A stretch of 64,000 nt of DNA from Stanieria sp964562685 (GTDB taxonomy: Bacteria; Cyanobacteriota; Cyanobacteriia; Cyanobacteriales; Xenococcaceae), in the NCBI GenBank assembly GCA_964562685.1, contig CAZLUP010000013.1, forward strand, positions 8,883-72,882, given 5' to 3'. Under the pieces are notes generated by a model, which did no database searches, was not told the origin of the DNA, and saw only the letters and a program-made list of their open reading frames with translations. Of this stretch, positions 1-8,187 are shown one piece after another (position 1 is the first letter of the stretch; each line of letters starts with the position of its first letter). A program made the position numbers and the translations under genes.

Positions 1-226
1 TTGTCAAGATGTTTGTCCTTGGAATCAACGTTTTGCTCAAGAGACAGACGTTGAAGATTTTCAGCCCTATCCTGAGAATCTTAACCCGAAATTAACTGAA
101 TTAGCCGAAATTTCTGAATCTGAGTGGAATCAACGTTTTCGAGCTTCAGCCTTAAGAAGAATTAAGTTGCCAATGTTACAACGTAATGCTCGCGCTAATT
201 TAAAATCAAAAAAGACTATGTCTTAA
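1..226 (+). CDS. queG: Epoxyqueuosine reductase QueG, C-terminal fragment
   Basis: The window opens inside this gene. Reading from base 2 gives 74 codons to a TAA at 224-226. The fragment starts with C-Q-D-V-C-P-W-N, the last cysteine motif of the QueG 4Fe-4S ferredoxin-like domain, followed by the short variable tail usual in the family. QueG reduces epoxyqueuosine to queuosine in the tRNA wobble position, using a corrinoid and iron-sulfur clusters (family knowledge). The start and catalytic domain lie outside the window. It runs in the same direction as the HAD gene 72 bp downstream. Confidence rests on the cysteine motif alone. Confidence 0.82.
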   Translation, partial: CQDVCPWNQRFAQETDVEDFQPYPENLNPKLTELAEISESEWNQRFRASALRRIKLPMLQRNARANLKSKKTMS

Positions 227-298
227 GATACAATTGAAATTCAGTCCAATTAGTAAATTTTTTCTCCTCTTCATAAATACTTGCTTAAAATTAATTAG

Positions 299-976
299 AT
301 GAATGACAAATTAGTGTTCTTTGATTTTGATGGCACAATAGCTGATAGTTATCAAGCGATTGTTAAGATTAGTAATCAGTTAGCTTCAGAGTTTGGTTAT
401 AAGCCAATTGGTGAAGAGGAAATTGCCTTGTTAAAGAATTTAAGCTCACGAGAAATTGTTCAAAAATCAGAAATTTCTATTTTTAAAATCCCTTTTTTAA
501 TTAAAAGATTACAAAAAGAATTAAAGCAGGAAATTATAAATTTAGAACCAATTCACGGTATTGATTTAGTATTACGTCAAATAAAGCAACATGATTATCA
601 ACTAGGTATTATCACTTCTAATGCGAAAGAAAATGTAGTAGCTTTTTTAGAAAAACATCACTTAGATAATATATTTGATTTTATTTATTCAGGAACAACT
701 ATTTTTGGTAAACACCGAATTATTAATAATATTATTAAACAACATCAAATTAAACCAAATCAACTTATTTATGTAGGCGATGAAACTAGAGATATTAGAG
801 CAGCAAAAAGAAGTAAAGTAATTGCGATCGCAGTTACTTGGGGATTTAATTCAGCGGAAATTTTAGCTCATTATCAACCAGATTTTTTAGTTACTACACC
901 AGTAGAATTATTAAGTGCGATCGTTGAATCAACAAGTTTTGGGCAAGCTCAAAATCCAGAACAGCAGCATTGTTAA
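299..976 (+). CDS. HAD-superfamily hydrolase, phosphoglycolate phosphatase-like
   Basis: The 225-residue protein has the haloacid dehalogenase fold signatures. Motif I, DFDGT, is at residues 9-13 with both catalytic aspartates; motif II is the Thr/Ser of ITSN near residue 105; motif IV is GDETRD near residue 160. The region between motifs I and II has the size of a small helical cap, as in the Gph/PpaX group. Such enzymes remove phosphate from small metabolites such as 2-phosphoglycolate, but the substrate cannot be read from sequence. The ATG start has no obvious Shine-Dalgarno. A HIP1 site lies inside the gene near 824. It could be any small-molecule phosphatase. Confidence 0.85.
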   Translation: MNDKLVFFDFDGTIADSYQAIVKISNQLASEFGYKPIGEEEIALLKNLSSREIVQKSEISIFKIPFLIKRLQKELKQEIINLEPIHGIDLVLRQIKQHDYQLGIITSNAKENVVAFLEKHHLDNIFDFIYSGTTIFGKHRIINNIIKQHQIKPNQLIYVGDETRDIRAAKRSKVIAIAVTWGFNSAEILAHYQPDFLVTTPVELLSAIVESTSFGQAQNPEQQHC

Positions 977-1184
977 GTTAATAGAACTAAGAGACATTTA
1001 ACTTTCTGCATTCTTGGGTTTAAATTAGGATTAATTAAAGAATCAAAATATTTTAATTCTTTAATCTTTAATTCCTAGATAAATATCAGTTTGCTTGCCT
1101 ACAATAGAGTTATCTAAATAATTTTTATAAATTAAATAGGAGGACAAGACATTTGATTAAAAATCAAGTGCTTGCTAAATCTGT

Positions 1185-1982
1185 ATGGAATCAATTTTAA
1201 GTATTTTGTTAGGCTTAGTATTAGTATTAGGAGCCAAAGGATTAAAAATAGATCGAGAATATGAGAGAGGTGTCATCTTTCGCTTAGGACGTTATCAAAC
1301 TACTAAAGGGCCAGGACTATATTGGATTGTACCGTTAGTAGATCAAAAAGCTAAGGTTGATATTCGTACCAAAACTGTAGATATTGCCCCTCAAGAAACT
1401 GTTACTGCCGATAGTGTGACCATTAAAGTTAATGCTGTTCTTTACTATCGTATTATCGATCCTTATAAAGCAATTAACAAAGTAGAGAATTACAATGTAG
1501 CAGTTTATCAAACCGCCATGACTACCCTCCGTAATGTGGTAGGACAAAATATTCTCGATGATGTTTTGCAAAACCGAGACAAAATTAATTTTAAAGTACA
1601 AGAAATTGTCGATGAAATAACTGAACCTTGGGGAATAGAAATCGAAAGAGTGGAAATGAAAGATGTAGAAATTCCTCAATCTATGCAAAGAGCAATGGCA
1701 AAAGAAGCAGAAGCTGTAAGAGAAAAACGCGCCCGTTTAATTAAAGCAACAGCAGAACAAGAAGCATCTTTAAAACTTTCTGAAGCATCTCAAAAAATTA
1801 CTGAAAATCCTCTTGCTTTAGAATTACGACGCTTACAAATGCTAACTGAAATTGGTGCAGAAAATAACACTACTACTTTGATTATGATGCCATCCGATAT
1901 GATTACTTTAGCGAAGGAATGGACAAATAATCTTCAAGCTAAAAGACAAGCAACTGAGAGGATGTCTGAAAAGTCAAAATAA
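1185..1982 (+). CDS. Slipin / stomatin-like SPFH (band 7) membrane protein
   Basis: 265 residues: a short hydrophobic N-terminal segment (about residues 3-19), then a band 7/SPFH domain beginning at the typical EYERGVIFRLGR and a helical tail rich in Ala and Glu. Slipins form membrane-anchored oligomeric rings in lipid microdomains and often control proteases; the partner here is unknown. The ATG at 1185 is preceded by an in-frame stop at 1176, so it cannot be extended. The strong AGGAG near 1139 is about 40 bp upstream and does not set this start. The last residues (ERMSEKSK) are encoded by a repeat-element end shared with the diguanylate cyclase gene at 52169. It probably heads an operon with the ORF 32 bp downstream. 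Confidence 0.85.
   Translation: MESILSILLGLVLVLGAKGLKIDREYERGVIFRLGRYQTTKGPGLYWIVPLVDQKAKVDIRTKTVDIAPQETVTADSVTIKVNAVLYYRIIDPYKAINKVENYNVAVYQTAMTTLRNVVGQNILDDVLQNRDKINFKVQEIVDEITEPWGIEIERVEMKDVEIPQSMQRAMAKEAEAVREKRARLIKATAEQEASLKLSEASQKITENPLALELRRLQMLTEIGAENNTTTLIMMPSDMITLAKEWTNNLQAKRQATERMSEKSK
1957..1969 (+). repeat. Solo inverted-repeat end of the 134-bp element
   Basis: These 13 bases (AGAGGATGTCTGA) are identical to the terminal inverted repeat of the element at 52169-52302. The match extends to 19 identical bases (1955-1973 against 52167-52185) and less perfectly for about ten more. No opposite end was seen in the following kilobase, so this looks like a remnant. It forms the last codons of the slipin gene. 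Confidence 0.5.
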
Positions 1983-2014
1983 ATGCGATTACAAAGGAGT
2001 GTTCGAGGTCTTAA

Positions 2015-2374
2015 ATGAATTCTGAATTTTTAATTAATCCTAAATTACCAAATAAAAAACACGATAATACGGTTTTAGACAAGACTCAGGAAATATCAAA
2101 ACCTAAAATTGATCGGGTACTTCGTTGGTTTGAAAAGGAAGGGGATGATTTGGTGGGAGAAAAAGTTATCTCTAATGTTAATCTAGAGCATCTACAAAAA
2201 CTATTTGGAATTGATTCAGAAAATCCGATGTATGATTGCTATTTGGTAGAATCTCCCGAACAAATCAATTATTTGCAGAATTTATTAAATTTAGAGTTAG
2301 ATACAAAATCTTACGATTATCTAGTTGAATGTGACATGGTTGAACCCACTTCTGTCATTTCTATCAAATATTAG
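2015..2374 (+). CDS. Small acidic protein of unknown function
   Basis: 119 residues, soluble, with no signal peptide or membrane segment. I do not recognise the family with certainty. The conserved-looking core runs from RVLRWFEKEGDDLVGE (about residue 34) through LQKLFGI and a C-terminal YDYLVEC. A purine-rich CGAGG lies 5 bp before the ATG and supports this start. It lies 32 bp after the slipin gene, so co-transcription is likely. Its TAG stop (2372-2374) is followed in the same frame by another 109 open codons, so it could be the first part of an interrupted longer gene. Small proteins of this kind sometimes accompany toxin systems, but nothing here proves that. Confidence 0.6.
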   Translation: MNSEFLINPKLPNKKHDNTVLDKTQEISKPKIDRVLRWFEKEGDDLVGEKVISNVNLEHLQKLFGIDSENPMYDCYLVESPEQINYLQNLLNLELDTKSYDYLVECDMVEPTSVISIKY

Positions 2375-2383
2375 ATATGTCTT

Positions 2384-2701
2384 TTGATAAATCTTGAAGG
2401 CGATCCCAATCGAGGTGGGTATCTTATTGTTGATGAATTTAATGAAAACCCAGGATTATCTAAAGATGATAGATTTTATATAAAAAATTGGAAGGTGGGT
2501 TATTCAAATTCCCAAGGCTTAGGAAATTTATCTTTTGACTTTGAAGTACAAGTTATGTCGCTTCAGAAAACTCTTTTCCGACATGAAGAATTATTAACAG
2601 AAATTTTTGTTGAGTCTCCAAATAGAGAGGAAATTAAGAAATTAGTAGATGCTTTAAGAGAACGTAATCCAGATGTAATCAAATCATTAACTAATAATTG
2701 A
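2384..2701 (+). CDS. Small protein of unknown function, in frame with the preceding ORF
   Basis: About 105 residues starting at a TTG. The frame opens directly after the TAG of the preceding ORF and has no ATG until residue 58. The sequence is soluble, with a beta-rich first half (GGYLIVDEF, GNLSFDFEVQV) and a charged helical C-terminus. No family is recognised. The absence of a good start codon or Shine-Dalgarno suggests a translationally coupled gene, a gene that has lost its start, or the second half of a protein split by the TAG. A terminator-like hairpin at 2855-2895 follows. Moderate confidence that it is coding, low on its boundaries. Confidence 0.45.
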   Translation: MINLEGDPNRGGYLIVDEFNENPGLSKDDRFYIKNWKVGYSNSQGLGNLSFDFEVQVMSLQKTLFRHEELLTEIFVESPNREEIKKLVDALRERNPDVIKSLTNN

Positions 2702-2817
2702 ATAATCTCAAGCAACCCTTAGTAGTAAAAATGCAAATTCAAGGGCTAAAACATCGGAAAATTCAAATAATATTGGGAGTATAATCTAGCCACATTAGTC
2801 ATTACATCACATAATTT

Positions 2818-2845
2818 GTAGGGATAATTCATGAATTATCCCTAC
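2818..2845. repeat. Perfect 28-bp palindrome, dispersed-repeat type
   Basis: The two halves, GTAGGGATAATTCA and TGAATTATCCCTAC, are exact reverse complements. Size and end sequence resemble the palindromes at 37228-37255 and 55957-55984. It lies between convergent genes. Confidence 0.7.
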
Positions 2846-2854
2846 GATAAATTC

Positions 2855-2895
2855 GTTTCTCTTAAAAAAAAACTAATTAAAGGGAAACTTTTTTC
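2855..2895 (+). terminator. Rho-independent terminator-like hairpin
   Basis: GTTTCTCTT (2855-2863) pairs with AAGGGAAAC (2880-2888) with one mismatch and is followed by a T run. It lies between the plus-strand ORF ending at 2701 and the minus-strand GTPase gene. The A-rich loop may let it act for both directions. Confidence 0.5.
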
Positions 2896-2926
2896 TATTT
2901 AACTAGAATGTAAATCGGTTTATGTT

Positions 2927-4021
2927 TTATTTCCCGAAACCTTTGCCTCGGTTTTGTGAAGGAAGACAAATGCAATTTTCAATTTGTTCTCTTAAAGTTT
3001 CATGGTCTAAATTTTGACCAATTAAAACTAATTGATTTTTCTTTTCCCCTTTCCATTCTTCATCTTCAATCGTGAATCTTTTACCACTTAAATGAAAGAT
3101 ATGACGTTTGGGACTTTCATCAAACCAAAGAATACCTTTAGCTCGAAAAACATTACCTGGTAATTGATTGTCAAGAAAATATTGAAATTTTCTAATACTA
3201 AAAGGTTTATCGCTTTGAATGGAAAGAGAGGTAAAACCATCATTTTCTAAATGGTCTGAGTGATGGTGATGATGGTGTTCATGATGATCGTGATGATGAT
3301 GGTGTTCATGATGATCGTGATGGTCATGTTTATGTTCATGATGTTCGTGTTCAGATTCTGTGGAATCGAAATACTTATCTGACTCGAATAAACCGACGCT
3401 GAGAACTAGAGGGAGCGGTACTTGAGATTTTTGGGTGCGAAGGATTCTAGCATCTTGTTTGATCTCTCTAATTTTGACTTCGAGAAGATCGACATCAGCT
3501 TCATCAACTAAATCAGTTTTATTAAGAATAATGACATCGCCGTATTGAATCTGACTAAAAGCAGCTTGACTATTAAATAAATCAAGACTGTAATTAGCCG
3601 AGTCTACCATCGTAATAATTGAATCTAAACGAGTCATGTCTCGTAATTCTGTACCCAAGAAGGTGAGAGCAACAGGAAGAGGATCTGCTAAACCTGTTGT
3701 TTCTACCACCAAATAATCAATTTGGTTCTCTCGTTCGAGAATTTTATAGACAGCGTTAACTAAATCTTCGTTGATGGTACAGCAGATACAACCATTATTT
3801 AGCTCTACCATGCTTTCATCAGTAGAGACAATTAATTCATTATCAATGCCAATTTCCCCAAACTCATTAACTAAAACAGCAGTTTTTAAACCTTCTTGAT
3901 TCGTGAGAATATGATTAAGAAGAGTAGTTTTTCCACTACCAAGAAAACCTGTAATGATGGTAACTGGTAAACCGTGTTTTGAGGTTTCAATTTTATTAGA
4001 GGAAACAGTAGTTTGAGTCAT
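2927..4021 (-). CDS. COG0523 (CobW/ZNG1-like) metal-chaperone GTPase with His-rich loop
   Basis: 364 residues. The G3E GTPase domain has Walker A GFLGSGKT at 25-32, the metal-binding CxCC at C78/C80/C81, and the guanine-specificity motif NKTD near residue 165. A very His/Asp/Glu-rich stretch (about 222-262) precedes the CobW C-terminal domain. Relatives hand Zn or Co to client enzymes using GTP hydrolysis. The His tract favours zinc or nickel handling or storage, but the metal is not proven. It is divergent from cysS, 119 bp away, and cysteinyl-tRNA synthetase is itself a zinc enzyme. I saw no clear Zur box in the shared upstream region. Confidence 0.88.
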   Translation of the reverse strand: MTQTTVSSNKIETSKHGLPVTIITGFLGSGKTTLLNHILTNQEGLKTAVLVNEFGEIGIDNELIVSTDESMVELNNGCICCTINEDLVNAVYKILERENQIDYLVVETTGLADPLPVALTFLGTELRDMTRLDSIITMVDSANYSLDLFNSQAAFSQIQYGDVIILNKTDLVDEADVDLLEVKIREIKQDARILRTQKSQVPLPLVLSVGLFESDKYFDSTESEHEHHEHKHDHHDHHEHHHHHDHHEHHHHHHSDHLENDGFTSLSIQSDKPFSIRKFQYFLDNQLPGNVFRAKGILWFDESPKRHIFHLSGKRFTIEDEEWKGEKKNQLVLIGQNLDHETLREQIENCICLPSQNRGKGFGK

Positions 4022-4140
4022 AGCGATCGCGTTAATTTTTTTCTTTTAATTTCAGATTGTGAGGCTGTTGACTGAATAACCTCTCTTTTTTACATTATTA
4101 TTTCGTATTGCCTTAAAATAACAAGTCCGATCAAATTGTC

Positions 4141-5607
4141 ATGACCTTAACCGTTTACAATACTCTCACTCGTCGCCAAGAAGCATTTGAAACCTTGGAA
4201 CCAAATCAGGTTCGGATGTATTGCTGTGGCATTACAGTTTATGATTATTGTCATTTGGGTCATGCCAGAACTTGTATTGTTTGGGATGTAGTTCGTCGTT
4301 ATCTACAATGGCGGGGCTATCAAGTACAGTATATTCAGAATTTTACTGATATTGACGACAAAATTCTCAATCGGGCAAGACAAGAAGGTACATCAATGGA
4401 AGATGTATCGGAACGTTTCATCAAAGCTTATTTTGAAGATATGGAACGTTTAAATGTTGGTCAAGCTGATGCTTATCCCCGCGCTACTCATACTTTAGAT
4501 GGGATTAAACGTTTGGTTTATGAGTTGGAACAAAAGGGTTTTGCCTATCCTGCTGATGGTGATGTTTATTATTCGGTTAGACATTTTAAAGATTACGGTA
4601 AGTTATCAGGTAGAAAGTTAGAAGATTTACAAGCAGGGGCAAGCGGTAGAGTAGAAGTAGTTGACCCAGAAGCAGCTAGGAAGAAAGACCCCTTCGATTT
4701 TGCTCTTTGGAAAGCTGCCAAAGCAGGAGAACCAGCTTGGGAATCTCCTTGGGGTGCAGGTCGTCCTGGCTGGCATATTGAATGTTCGGCTATGGTAAGG
4801 GAAAGACTGGGAGAAACTATTGATATTCATGTGGGTGGCAGCGACCTAATTTTTCCCCATCATGAAAACGAAATTGCCCAATCAGAAGCAGTGACCGGGA
4901 AACCTTTAGCTAATTATTGGTTGCACAATGGGATGGTGAAGGTAGGCGGGGAGAAAATGTCTAAATCCCTGGGAAATTTTACGACGATCCGTGATTTACT
5001 CGATAAACCAACCGATGCGATGGCAGTCAGGTTATTTATTCTTCAGGCACATTATCGTAAACCTGTCGATTTTACTGAGGTCGCTTTGGAAGCTGCTACT
5101 AATGGTTGGCATACCCTCAAGGAAGGGTTGTTGTTTGGTTATCAGTACGGCAAGGAATTGAATTGGAATCAAGCGGAGGTGCAAGGAAGCAGAGAAGCAG
5201 AGGAGAATGAATTTACCATTCGTTTTCGAGAAGCAGTAGATGAGGATTTTAATTTTGCTGGTGGACTAGCGGTTTTGTTCGATCTTGCCAAAAATTTACG
5301 AAAAGAAGGCAATTTATTGGTTCATCAGGGTAAAACTGAAACTGCTCCTGCTCAATTGCTGCAACAATGGCATACTTTGGTAGAATTAGCGGGTGTTTTA
5401 GGATTTGTTGCCCAATCAGAAACAGAAAATAATAAAATTGCTAATGGTATTAGCGATCGCGAAATTGAAACCTTAATCAAACAAAGAACTGAAGCCAGAA
5501 AAGCCAAAAACTGGGCAGAAAGCGATCGCCTTCGTGATGAATTAAAAGCCCAAGGTGTTAGTCTAATTGATAAGCCTGGTAATGTTACTACTTGGCATCG
5601 GGATTAG
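4141..5607 (+). CDS. cysS: Cysteinyl-tRNA synthetase
   Basis: 488 residues, near the usual family length. Class I signatures are present: HLGH at 38-41 (HIGH motif) and KMSKS at 272-276. The zinc-binding set that selects cysteine is visible as C29, C215, H240 and E244, with E. coli-like spacing. The enzyme charges tRNA-Cys in the cytoplasm. Residues about 160-205 and 345-355 look like lineage-specific insertions. The ATG at 4141 fits the N-terminus of homologues, although no strong Shine-Dalgarno is visible. Two HIP1 sites occur near the 3' end. It is monocistronic in appearance; glyA follows after 177 bp. Confidence 0.97.
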   Translation: MTLTVYNTLTRRQEAFETLEPNQVRMYCCGITVYDYCHLGHARTCIVWDVVRRYLQWRGYQVQYIQNFTDIDDKILNRARQEGTSMEDVSERFIKAYFEDMERLNVGQADAYPRATHTLDGIKRLVYELEQKGFAYPADGDVYYSVRHFKDYGKLSGRKLEDLQAGASGRVEVVDPEAARKKDPFDFALWKAAKAGEPAWESPWGAGRPGWHIECSAMVRERLGETIDIHVGGSDLIFPHHENEIAQSEAVTGKPLANYWLHNGMVKVGGEKMSKSLGNFTTIRDLLDKPTDAMAVRLFILQAHYRKPVDFTEVALEAATNGWHTLKEGLLFGYQYGKELNWNQAEVQGSREAEENEFTIRFREAVDEDFNFAGGLAVLFDLAKNLRKEGNLLVHQGKTETAPAQLLQQWHTLVELAGVLGFVAQSETENNKIANGISDREIETLIKQRTEARKAKNWAESDRLRDELKAQGVSLIDKPGNVTTWHRD

Positions 5608-5784
5608 TTGGATTTTGCTTAAATCAACTCAAAGCGGGAAAAAATTAGCTTACTGTGTGACTGGTAGCCAATTCGCGTTATCATAAATTGATCTGTGGGA
5701 ATATTTAGCCAAACTCGAAGCTGTCTATCATTTTATCTAACAGCTAAACTAATCTGAGTAAGCATATATAGGGATTAATTACAA

Positions 5785-7068
5785 GTGACTCAAACTAATT
5801 TAGACTTTCTTGCCCAAACAGATCCAGAAATTGCTGAAGCGATTAACCTAGAACTACAACGTCAACGAGATCATCTAGAATTAATTGCCAGCGAAAACTT
5901 TACTTCGGCTGCGGTTTTAGCAGCACAGGGTTCGGTATTGACCAATAAATATGCTGAAGGTCTACCAGCCAAACGTTATTATGGTGGTTGTGAATATATT
6001 GACCGTGCTGAACAACTAGCTATTGATCGCGCTAAACAATTATTTGGTGCAGCAGCAGCCAATGTTCAACCCCATTCAGGCGCACAAGCGAATTTTGCTG
6101 TATTTTTGGCTTTACTTGAACCAGGGGATACCATTATGGGAATGGATTTATCCCACGGTGGACACTTAACCCACGGTTCACCAGTAAATGTATCTGGGAA
6201 ATGGTTTAAAGTAGTTCAGTACGGAGTCAATCGCGAGACAGAAAGATTAGACTTCGACTCCATTAGAGAATTAGCACTCAAAGAACGTCCCAAACTAATC
6301 ATTTGTGGTTATTCCGCTTACCCCCGTACCATCGAATTTGACAAATTTAAAGCGATCGCCGATGAAGTAGGGGCATATTTAATGGCTGATATTGCCCACA
6401 TTGCTGGTTTAGTGGCAACTGGACACCATCCTAACCCAATTCCCTATTGTGATGTTGTTACTACTACCACTCACAAAACTTTACGCGGTCCTAGAGGTGG
6501 GTTAATTCTAACGAAAGATGCCGAATTAGGGAAAAAATTTGACAAAGCTGTTTTTCCTGGTACTCAAGGAGGACCTTTAGAACACGTAATTGCTGCTAAA
6601 GCAGTTGCCTTTGGTGAAGCACTCAAACCCGAATTTAAAACTTATTCCGCTCAAGTAATTGCCAATGCCCAAGCTTTGGGAGAAGGCTTAAAACAACGTG
6701 GAATTAAACTAGTATCTGACGGAACAGACAATCATTTAATTTTAGTTGATTTACGTTCGATTGGCATGACAGGCAAAGAAGCTGATCGTTTGGTTAGTGA
6801 AATCAACATAACAGCCAATAAAAATACTGTTCCTTTCGATCCTGAATCTCCCTTTGTTACTAGTGGTTTACGTCTTGGCTCTCCCGCCATGACAACTAGA
6901 GGATTGGGGGCGACAGATTTTACTGAGATTGCTAACATTGTTGCAGACAGACTGCTGAATCCTCAAGATGAAGCAATTAAAAGCGATTGTCTACATAGAG
7001 TAGCTGCTTTATGCGATCGCTTTCCCTTATACCCTCATCTCAAAATTCCTTTACCCATGACTGTCTAG
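5785..7068 (+). CDS. glyA: Serine hydroxymethyltransferase
   Basis: 427 residues, the standard length. The PLP-binding lysine is K231 in TTTTHKTLRGPRGG, and the substrate-binding ASENFT and QPHSGAQAN motifs are intact. It interconverts serine and glycine with tetrahydrofolate, feeding one-carbon metabolism and, in cyanobacteria, handling photorespiratory carbon. The start is GTG at 5785; the reading frame matches homologues from residue 1. A 9-bp perfect hairpin overlaps the stop codon. The next gene starts 45 bp downstream, so partial read-through is possible. Confidence 0.97.
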   Translation: MTQTNLDFLAQTDPEIAEAINLELQRQRDHLELIASENFTSAAVLAAQGSVLTNKYAEGLPAKRYYGGCEYIDRAEQLAIDRAKQLFGAAAANVQPHSGAQANFAVFLALLEPGDTIMGMDLSHGGHLTHGSPVNVSGKWFKVVQYGVNRETERLDFDSIRELALKERPKLIICGYSAYPRTIEFDKFKAIADEVGAYLMADIAHIAGLVATGHHPNPIPYCDVVTTTTHKTLRGPRGGLILTKDAELGKKFDKAVFPGTQGGPLEHVIAAKAVAFGEALKPEFKTYSAQVIANAQALGEGLKQRGIKLVSDGTDNHLILVDLRSIGMTGKEADRLVSEINITANKNTVPFDPESPFVTSGLRLGSPAMTTRGLGATDFTEIANIVADRLLNPQDEAIKSDCLHRVAALCDRFPLYPHLKIPLPMTV

Positions 7069-7089
7069 AGATGAGGGCAAATCTCTAGA
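7064..7089 (+). terminator. Hairpin overlapping the glyA stop codon
   Basis: TCTAGAGAT (7064-7072) pairs perfectly with ATCTCTAGA (7081-7089) around an 8-base loop. It has no T run, so it may stabilise mRNA or attenuate rather than fully terminate transcription into the next gene. Confidence 0.4.
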
Positions 7090-7113
7090 TTAATCTATAC
7101 TTATTTACTTCAG

Positions 7114-8163
7114 ATGCCTGTAGAATTGTACCATCTGATTGCCTTTCTTCTTTCTGTAACAGTTGTCTTGTGGACTATTCCTGACGTCAAGACAGTTGGA
7201 TTGAAATTTGGCATAGTTGATCGACCTAACGCTAGAAAAATTCATCAAAGCCCCGTTGTTCGAGTCGGCGGGGTTTCTATATTTATCGGTACGATTGTTG
7301 CCCTCTTAATTGTTTGGCGATTAGGTGGATTTTCCCAGATTTCGCCTCAACGAGAAGCGGAAATTTGGGGAGTCGTTTTGGGAAGTATCTTGTATTTCAT
7401 GATTGGTTTGGCTGACGATCTCTTTAATCTCAGTCCAATTTCTCGCTTATTGATGCAGATTACGGTAGCTGCTGGCTGTTGGTGGATGGGTGTCAGAATT
7501 GAGTTTCTTTCTGTTCCCTTTGATGGTTTGATTAAAATCTACTGGTTAAGTCTGCCTGTCACCGTCATTTGGTTAGTCGGGATGGCTAATGCGATTAATT
7601 GGATTGATGGAGTTGACGGTTTAGCTGCTGGAGTATCTGGGATTGCTGCCGTCGTGATGTTAGTCGTAACTCTATTTATGGATCAACCTGCTGCTGCCTT
7701 AATTGCTGCTGCTTTAGCTGGTAGTGCCTTGGGCTTTCTTCGTTACAACTTTAATCCTGCCCAGATTTTTATGGGAGATGGTGGAGCGTATTTTATGGGC
7801 TTTACTTTAGCAGGAGTGGGTGTAATTGGTTTGGTAAAAGGCACCGCAGTCACGGCAGTTTTATTACCATATTTGATTTTGGCAGTACCAATTATTGATA
7901 TGTCAGCCGTTATTTTTTCCCGACTTTGCAAAGGAAAATCTCCTTTTGTAGCCGATAAAAGTCATCTTCATCACTGGTTGCTAAAAGCTGGTATTTCTCA
8001 ACGTCTCACAGTGTTATTTATTTATGCTTTAACTCTGTGGGTTGGTAGTTTGGCAATGGGCTTTTCTAATATACCTAGTGGTTGGGGCTATGCTGTCGGG
8101 GCAACTTTGTTACTTGCTTATATTGGTTGGCAGGTTTGGCGAAATACTAAAAAACAATCGTAA
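7114..8163 (+). CDS. Polyprenyl-phosphate sugar-1-phosphate transferase (WecA/MraY family)
   Basis: 349 residues, strongly hydrophobic, with about ten membrane segments. The family's acidic motifs on the cytoplasmic face are visible: DD in GLADDLFNLSP, NAINWIDGVDGLA, and MGDGGAYFMGF, followed by the His motif SHLHHWLL. These enzymes move a UDP-amino-sugar phosphate onto undecaprenyl phosphate at the inner membrane to begin polysaccharide, O-antigen or glycan synthesis. The group is WecA/TagO-like rather than MraY, judging by overall motif spacing, but the sugar is not certain. cinA starts 24 bp after the stop, so the two are probably co-transcribed. Confidence 0.9.
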   Translation: MPVELYHLIAFLLSVTVVLWTIPDVKTVGLKFGIVDRPNARKIHQSPVVRVGGVSIFIGTIVALLIVWRLGGFSQISPQREAEIWGVVLGSILYFMIGLADDLFNLSPISRLLMQITVAAGCWWMGVRIEFLSVPFDGLIKIYWLSLPVTVIWLVGMANAINWIDGVDGLAAGVSGIAAVVMLVVTLFMDQPAAALIAAALAGSALGFLRYNFNPAQIFMGDGGAYFMGFTLAGVGVIGLVKGTAVTAVLLPYLILAVPIIDMSAVIFSRLCKGKSPFVADKSHLHHWLLKAGISQRLTVLFIYALTLWVGSLAMGFSNIPSGWGYAVGATLLLAYIGWQVWRNTKKQS

Positions 8164-8187
8164 ACTTCAACCAAAACCACAAAATTA

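Noticed and set aside
1335..1688. 117-codon minus-strand ORF inside the slipin gene
   Set aside because: Its composition is a reverse-complement shadow (Phe/Asn/Ile-rich) of an intact slipin gene.
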